From: Thereva unica
Lineage: Eukaryota > Arthropoda > Insecta > Diptera > Therevidae
DNA length: 64,000 bases
Reading direction: 5' to 3'
NCBI GenBank assembly: GCA_949987705.1
Contig: OX465283.1
Span: forward strand, 5,374,207 to 5,438,206
The notes under the pieces were generated by a model. That model saw nothing but the letters and a program-made list of their open reading frames with translations, ran no database searches and was not told where the DNA came from. This document shows, piece after piece, positions 57,555 through 64,000 of this stretch. Each line of letters opens with the position of its first letter. Position 1 is the first letter of the stretch. A program made the position numbers and the translations under genes.

Positions 57555-57785
57555 TCAAAAAGCTTTTAATTTTAGAAAGCTTTTCATTTTAAAAAGCTTT
57601 TAAGATTTAAATTTCAAAAAGCTTTTCAATTTTTAAATCTTAAAAAGCTTTAAAGCTTTTATTTTCCAAAGCTTCAAAGCTTATGGTGAGCTTTTATTTG
57701 AAAGCTTTTCTGAAAGCTTTTTTGCGAGCTTGCCTTGAAGCTTTTATTTGCAAACTTGCTTTAAAGCTTTTATTTGGCAAGAAAT
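57555..57785. repeat. AAGCTTT-rich degenerate tandem repeat (locus 2)
   Basis: Dense AAAGCTTTT words on both strands, including GAAGCTTTTATTTG units like those at 63.1 kb. A 60-residue Phe/Leu-rich frame across it is a by-product. Confidence 0.75.
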
Positions 57786-58629
57786 GGCAAAACGTTTCTG
57801 ATGAGAGGATCAACTACCGTTGGTCCAAGGTGATGAACTTGTTGGGGGTGATTTTCAAGCTATAAAACTCTCTGCACCCTCTAACTTAATTTGGATACAA
57901 GACAGGACTGTAGGCACCAATCCACCCCCTTTTCTTGCGAGTGATCATCGTGGATAAATGACTACAGCCTCCTGCCTGCTATCTGAATAGAGTTCTTCGT
58001 GAAGCATTCCGAGTTGCGGAGAATTTTGCCGTTTTGCCGTTACGAACTTCGATGAGCATGGGATGAGGAAAAGGGATAAAATCGACCCGGCTTTTACACC
58101 GACTGAACAACAGGCGGACTTGAACGATAGAAAATATGTGATCGACGGAGGATTTTTGTTGTAACGTGTCAGAGGGCACCACGGCCAGGCATATTCAGAA
58201 ATTTGATATGTAACGTATCATATGTCAGGTCAAACTACAAATCAAATGACGTTGTCATTTTCGATGTGGAAGCTAATGAACCACCAAGCGAACAGAAGGA
58301 TTAGAAAGAGTGCAATGAAAACAATTAGCTGTAATATCAGTAAGCTGTGGAAGACGCTGATATCCAAATGATCACAACAGCCCTTATGTTAGCCTAGAAA
58401 AATGATTTCATGACATTGGTAGGGAAGATGTTGAGTTTGTTTTTTGGTGATTTAGATTGTCCGAAAACGATTGGAGATCTGAACACCGAGCGAAGGGGTA
58501 ACTGTGATAACTCAAGCTCCCGACAGCAAGACAACATTGACATAGACGATCATCTCTCCATAGAATTTCTTTAAAAAAAACCCCACTGAGCAAAATTACG
58601 CCCGTGAAACATTGTCAAAATGACTAAAA
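57786..58629. other. no recognisable feature
   Basis: No coding pattern or repeat identified. Confidence 0.35.
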
Positions 58630-58790
58630 TAAACAGACATGGGTCATGTTGAACTAGGTGCCGAACCGAACACGTCAACGATAGTGTTGAAAAAAGTACC
58701 AAAAGGAAAACGGAGACCAGGTTGCTCTAAGAAAACATACATAGACGACGCCGAGGAAGACATAAGACCATTTTGTTTTTATGTGGGAAA
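58630..58790 (+). pseudogene. LINE reverse-transcriptase C-terminal fragment
   Basis: GHVELGAEPNTSTIVLKKVP then KGKRRPGCSKKTYIDDAEED matches the late part of RTE-like ORFs (GHV.RM.E......V......G.R..GRP..RW.DD.EED...). GRP has become GCS and RW has become TY. It is followed by a copy of repeat R33, suggesting R33 may be the 3' untranslated part of this LINE. Confidence 0.55.
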
Positions 58791-58872
58791 CGCAAGCTTA
58801 GAAATGACCTTTTGTACTTGTCTGCCATGTCGTTTAGGTCATGGTCCAATGTCTAGTAGCAAGCTTGGTGTG
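58790..58872 (+). repeat. dispersed repeat R33, copy 3
   Basis: GCAAGCTTAGAAATGACCTT, TTGTACTTGTCTGCCATG, GGTCCAATGTCTAGTAGC, AAGCTTGGTGTGAA. Best match to the 33262 copy. Confidence 0.65.
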
Positions 58873-58941
58873 AAAGATAGAAGAGAATACGATAGATCAG
58901 GTGTCGATGAATTTACGTTTGAGCTCTTGGGTATTGTATAA

Positions 58942-61900
58942 GTTCCGGAAAGCAAAAACTAAAATTGTTCTCTTTGAGAATGAGAATGAGTGGGAATGAG
59001 AATGAGTAGGAATGAGAATAAGTGCACTAGTTTTGTGCTGCGGGAGAAATTCTGATGATGAAGAAATCTCAGAAGGCAAAAGTACCCTGGATCAAAGACT
59101 ATTTGTCATCGAAATTTGCACATCGCAAAAAATCTTTTAAAACATTCCATTTAGTTCTTTGTGGTTTGTTGAAAGTGGAAAGTTTACACCCAGAAAAAAA
59201 CCCCAAAGTATTTTTAGAGTTGTGGAATGGCGTTATTTAATGCAAACAATAATATTAAATCGTGGAAGAATCGTAAGAAACTTTGGGTTTGTAGTGAAGT
59301 TTTTAAAAGAGATATTTTTTTACAGTAATGTGACATTTACACTCTTTTACTATAATATGATTGATATCATAATAAAATATCATCCAGCTATTAAAATCCT
59401 CGTTTAAGTGACAATTGGTGTGATGATTGCATTATTAATGATTTCCAAGTTTAACTCACATTTAAGCGACCTTGGAGATGTGAGTTTAGCACCTTGCTTT
59501 CGCAGTCGTAAAACTTCATCCAGGTCGTTGGCGAAGATGCTATTCTCGACTTTATTTACAAACTCACAGACTTAATTGCAGAAGCATCATAACAAGCAGC
59601 ATAGCCATTCTTTATATTAAAACCTGCTTTAGACGACAACGGAAAACACCGTAAGTTTTGGGAACCACCTTACAAAAAAAAAATGGCATCTTAATAATGT
59701 AAACAAACGCCAACACAAGAGGACAGTCAACTTGGCTGACGTTCAGTGGAGACCTGGAAATCCCAAATTTGTCGCCCAGAAAATTTTCCCGAACATCTTT
59801 TTCTGCGTGAAAGCGCTGCGCTCACCTTTTGGAATACAGAAACTTTTCTGAACGTGAAATTCTCTTCTTCGAAATTGGAGTCTTCCAAATCGCCAAACCA
59901 GAATCTCCCAAGGCGCGCAGTTGGGTAAATGTCAATTCTTTAGGTTTTTTCTGATCGAGAAGAAACTCCCCTTGGGTTATGATCTAGTCAAGAAATCCAG
60001 TTGATCACCTGACTTGTGGCGCCCCCAGATCATTGTTGAATTCCGCATTTGTGGCATTTTATAGCGTGTGTGTGTGGGTAAAAAGCGACTCCAAAATTTG
60101 TTTACTCACAAAAGATTTGCATATTGCCAATCACTTCGGGTGGAATTTACGCCTTTCTATGGAAATTTTTAGATATCAGATTGATGGCGTCACCCATCCA
60201 TGCTGGCGGCGTCATGTCCAATGGAAAAGTTGGCGAATGCAGGCAGCTTTGCAAAGTAGGTGATCGCGAGCGCGCGGGCACAGCACACACCGCAAGCATG
60301 CTGATCCCTATTACCTGAACAGCGGGATTCACCTGGCTTAATGACTTTGCAAATAATCGTGAGAAAGTTGCGACGACCGACCAAGGTCTCTCTTGGGCTG
60401 CTGACATTTCCGGAGACGTCGCGCCCGAGGCTATACGAGGGGTCATAATGGGCCGTAAAGCCGCTCTAATCATGCTGGGTTAACGCCCCTCCATGCAGCG
60501 GCGCAACCTGAATACTTAGGCGGTATTTCCCCGAGACGTCATACAGCTACTTCTTGCCATCATAACCAGTGCTGCGATGGGTGCTCCGCACTATACCTAC
60601 TACATCAGCAGCGGTAGGTAATGTTGGTTTTGTTGTTGTTGTTGTGGGTTTCTTGGTTTCGCTTTGGGTGCAGCTCAAGACGCGCGGCCGCGTATTCTAA
60701 ATTTAAACTCGTTCTCACTGACTCCATTCCATTCGGCCGAAACTAGATTTTTTGGAGAGTCGGGGGCTCCAATGTTGCGTGCGTCATCATCCGACCAGCA
60801 GATCAACTATTTCTCACTCCGGCGAACCTTTCGGGCGCACCTTTGTTATCTTTTCGGGATTCGGAGTTGGGGGCCCAAAGCGAAACCCAAAACATTCAAG
60901 ATCCGCCTTTGATCAGCTGTGTCAGCTGATCTACAGTTGTAGGGTGTCAGCAGCTGATAAGGTCCCGCTTATGTTTTTGGGGGCCGACTGCGACTGGAAT
61001 GCGCCTTTCAGTTAGCATATCAGCCACGTGCCAGTCTAGTGCATACGCTCGGGTGGGTCTGGACTGGAAAATGAAGATTGACTGATGTCTAGAGCGCGGC
61101 GAACGAACTTCGTGCCGGAACTTTGATTTGTGCCGTAGGCTTTGTTCGCCGCGCGCTTATCTGTAGATATATGCGCACCATTAGTAAGTTAATTGCGCAC
61201 AAGGTCGTCCACGCTTTGTGGTCGTAGTGTAGTAGTGTAGCCGAGTGTCTGTGCCGACTTCTTCGACTTGTCGATGGAATGCGATCTGTGCCAAGGTCTC
61301 CGTTTTTTTGGAGGAGGGGAATTGCAAAAATCTACAGTTTTTTCACCTTTCAGGAATGGTGAATTTAGTTTTTAGGTCTTTTAGGGAAGAAGTCGCTTAA
61401 TGGCTGGCGATATCACCTGAACTTTTTTTCCGCACTGTTTTCAAGCTTTTTGTTTAACTGTGTGCGCTTTGGTGAAAAGAGAGGAAACGTTTTGTGGCAA
61501 TTTGTGACTTTTTTCCATTTTTGATTTGTTTTGTGCTTTGTGCTCTCATTCTTCCATTTCCACATTTACAAGCGACGAACTGATGAAATTTTGAATTTCA
61601 TTCATATTAAGGCCACATGAGGTGTTGGTGAAACTATGATAATAGAAAAGAGCTTTTCGCCGCTCGAATATGCAGAAAGGTAAGAAGGGCATGGATGACG
61701 AAAAAAGTATAGATTAGAGATAAGATTGTTGACTGTTTGGGCAGGTGGTTTTTTTTTTAATGTTTGTAAACATACAAAACGAAATTAAATTAATTTTATT
61801 TCAATGCTGAAGGAGGAAAGAAAGCATTGACATTATCCGGGGGGTCAAGCTCGGCTTAGAATTGATTACTATGTGGCTATATTTAGAAGTTCAGTTTGGA

Positions 61901-62036
61901 ATATGTAGATCAACTTGCGAAAACATTGTTTGACCGGGCCTTTCGTGAAATATAAATTTTTGATAGACCAAATTCAAAAGCCTGTTGTGACATTCTAAGG
62001 TTTCAATGTGTTGCCTTCAGTATTTTACTAATTTCA
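58942..62036. other. gene-free; regulatory-like island at about 60.0-61.3 kb
   Basis: 60000-61300 is GC-richer with CACCTG (near 60330), GCAAATAATC, GATCAGCTGTGTCAGCTGAT and a perfect 11-bp inverted repeat GCGCGGCGAAC/GTTCGCCGCGC (61094-61104 and 61144-61154). It could be a promoter or enhancer; no coding exon is evident. Confidence 0.3.
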
Positions 62037-62211
62037 CTAAGCCCAAAGATAGACGAGTCAAGGCATTGATCAATTCTAATTGTTAGTTGATAAGCCAAGG
62101 GCGACAGGATTGTAGTGAAGTTTCCGGGATTGAACACCCTCCCTGGCTTATAAACTGACAATTGACAGTTATAATTGATCAATCCATTGACTCATGTATC
62201 ATGGGGTTTAG
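62037..62211. mobile_element. 175-bp MITE-like inverted repeat element
   Basis: Left end CTAAGCCCAAAGATAGACGA and right end (reverse complement) CTAAACCCCATGATACATGA continue in parallel through GAGTCAA, ATTGATCAATT and TAAGCCAGG/TAAGCCAAGG, so nearly the whole element is two imperfect arms of about 60 bases with a 40-base loop. The target duplication is not clear. Confidence 0.65.
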
Positions 62212-62462
62212 TAAAACAATCCCGGTCCCAGCAGATGTCCCATAGATACATATTCAATATCGTTTTATGTTGCAAGAGACTCCCGCCATCTACATAGTTA
62301 TTTGGTACTCCTAACTCCTAAAACCAACCTCCATTTTCTTCCATTTATTTGTGTATTTGCTTAGAGGACATTTGACCTTTGGCAGCTCTAAACTGACGGT
62401 ATAAATGTCTCCTTCAACTTTAAGTTTCGAAGAAAATTGAAGTAAAAAATAATAGTTATTGA
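62212..62462. other. no recognisable feature apart from a shared leader
   Basis: 62415-62462 (AAGTTTCGAAGAAAATTGAA, then AATAGTTATTGATTC) is repeated at 63015-63060, in both cases directly before an AAGCTTT repeat. Confidence 0.6.
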
Positions 62463-62648
62463 TTCAAAGCTTTGATTTTCAAAAACCTTCAAAGCTTCTA
62501 GTGTCATAAAGGTTCAAAGCTTTTACTTTCAAAAACAAAGCTTTTAGGTTCTTAATTTTAAAAGCTTTTAAACTTTTACATGGAAAAGGCTTCAAAGCTT
62601 TTCTGAAAACTTTGAAGCTTTTATTTTTAAGAAGCTTTAAAGCTTTGG
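62463..62648. repeat. AAGCTTT-rich degenerate tandem repeat (locus 3)
   Basis: CAAAGCTTTGATTTTCAAAA, CTTCAAAGCTTCTAG and similar words every 15-25 bases. Preceded by the shared leader. Confidence 0.75.
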
Positions 62649-63055
62649 TGGTCAGTCATCAGCGGAATAGGGGGAATAACATGTAGCATCGTGCAACTTT
62701 TTCGGACTGATGGAAGTGCGATCATAATCTCCTAGTGGTGGCCACGGGTTACTATCCTATGATGAGAGAGGAAAGGCTTATATGAACAGACTAGTCCCTT
62801 CCAAGTAAGGTTGGCATGAGGCTTATAGCCTCACTCGGAAAAAAGAATTATTACGGAACGAGCAATATTTGTGTCGTTCAATGTAAGAGGGGTGTGGCTC
62901 CTTATTTTGAGATTATTGAAGGTTGATTTGCTTTGGAGTCGGATTTTGTCATATCCTTCGCTATGGGGGCGGAGCGGCTCTAGAAGTGAACTATAAGTGC
63001 TCTAGACTGAATCTCAAGTTCCGAAGAAAATTGAAGTAAAACAAAATAGTTATTG

Positions 63056-63238
63056 ATTCAAAGCTTTTATATTCAAAAACCTTCAAAGCTTTTATTTCCA
63101 AAAATTTTATTTTCAAAGGGCTTCAAAGCTTTTCTGAAAGCTTTTATTTGTAAGAAGCTTTTAAAGCTTTTATTTGGAAGAAGCTTTAAAGCTTTTATTT
63201 GGAAGAAGCTTTAAAGCTTTTATTTGCAAGAAGTTATA
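63056..63238. repeat. AAGCTTT-rich tandem repeat (locus 4), 25-bp unit at its end
   Basis: It starts like locus 3 (TTCAAAGCTTTTATATTC) and ends in a cleaner tandem array of AAGCTTTAAAGCTTTTATTT plus GGAAG (period 25, about 63150-63235). Confidence 0.8.
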
Positions 63239-64000
63239 CCAACTGTTGCGTTCCATATGTCAAATCGCGTAGCCCTACTGATACATCCTTAATAATCCCC
63301 ATCCCCTCGCTGGCTTAACCTTAATAATAAGATTTCAAAATTACGCTTAGGTCGAGAATTCAACTTCCGGATGGTACACCTTTCACCTGTTAGTCTGGTA
63401 CTGCCGGAGTCAGAATCTTTGTCGGCTGATTAGCGGGTTATACTTATTTCAGGGGGCTTAACACTCCGATAAGGCTTCCTTTCGCTAAGCTTCACAGTTG
63501 CAAGTATGATTCACCTGGCTGCTTACAAAATGAACTCACACAACATCCAAGAGTTCAAACGTGAGGTTGACCACTACCAACGACGTGACAGGCTGGTAGT
63601 ACCAAAGGTGACACTTAAGCTTAAGTTTAGACACAAAATCACACTTGAATGCACGCATGCATAACAAATTGCCGCACGGACTGAACGCACGCATTGCATC
63701 TGTTTAAGGGCTATCTGTATGTCAAGTGAAAATCAATCTGAAACCATTTGGTAGGAAATTTACTTGTCACTCAACTAAGTACAACACCTCTTTTCAAGCA
63801 AATAAACGAAAAAAAGCAGTTCTAGAAAAAAATTTCGAATTCAGTCATCTTTGCCCGAAATTGATGACAAACTGGTTTAAATCTTTTCCAATTCTGTTGA
63901 TGGACACGATATTGGCGAATCATATCCATTGAAGTCGTTGGAGCCTAGCCAAAATGATCAAGAGTGACTCTTTTTGGACACTAGAAAGCAATTCCCGAGC
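63239..64000. other. no recognisable feature
   Basis: No coding pattern, inverted repeat or known repeat identified up to the window end. Confidence 0.35.

Noticed and set aside
1..64000. CRISPR arrays, operons, riboswitches
   Set aside because: The sequence is eukaryotic; no regularly spaced repeats or bacterial gene organisation were seen.

Overview
The window looks like a repeat-rich, gene-poor stretch of an insect nuclear genome, most probably a fly (Diptera). This rests on an intronless class-A receptor with long Asn/Gln runs, a TATA plus TCAGT-type arthropod initiator in front of it, and the set of transposable-element relics (RTE-like, LOA/Jockey-like, Ty3/Gypsy, BEL/Pao, mariner). 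There is no bacterial gene organisation, CRISPR array or operon. The species cannot be fixed from the sequence alone.

Only one intact protein gene is convincing: a 740-residue orphan G-protein-coupled receptor on the minus strand at 47308-49530. It lies inside a sharply AT-rich block (about 46.1-52.8 kb), with a candidate core promoter at 50658-50699 and polyadenylation signals at 47237-47246. The receptor lacks the standard class-A switch residues (DRY, NPxxY, CWxP and Asp2.50 are all altered) and carries an insertion of about 140 residues between TM2 and TM3. A second, weaker candidate is a single 120-nt exon at 3255-3374 (minus) that encodes a signal peptide and stops at a perfect GTGAGT donor.

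Layout: 0-3.2 kb, relics of a retroelement ORF and a Ty3/Gypsy pol with an LTR remnant; 5.9-12.5 kb, two RTE-like LINE copies in opposite orientation plus a second endonuclease fragment; 14.3-17.7 kb, BEL/Pao relic, a 5S-derived repeat and a MITE with an 8-bp target duplication; 20.9-22.1 kb, two tandem MITEs, one carrying a nested element; 22.7-25.5 kb, LINE, mariner and 5S-derived pieces; 30-34.8 kb, LINE fragments; 38.7-41.4 kb, LINE tails, another 5S-derived repeat, two inverted tRNA-derived SINE heads and a degenerate minisatellite; 43.5-45.9 kb, an RTE tail abutting a LOA/Jockey-type LINE; 46-52.8 kb, the receptor gene; 52.8-64 kb, further MITEs, LINE scraps and AAGCTTT-rich repeats. Between these lie islands of GC-richer, non-repetitive sequence (about 13, 26, 37, 42 and 60 kb) that resemble insect cis-regulatory DNA but contain no gene I can support.

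The most interesting items are a family of four 5S-rRNA-derived repeats, the nested MITE cluster with its own paralogous empty site, and the atypical receptor.
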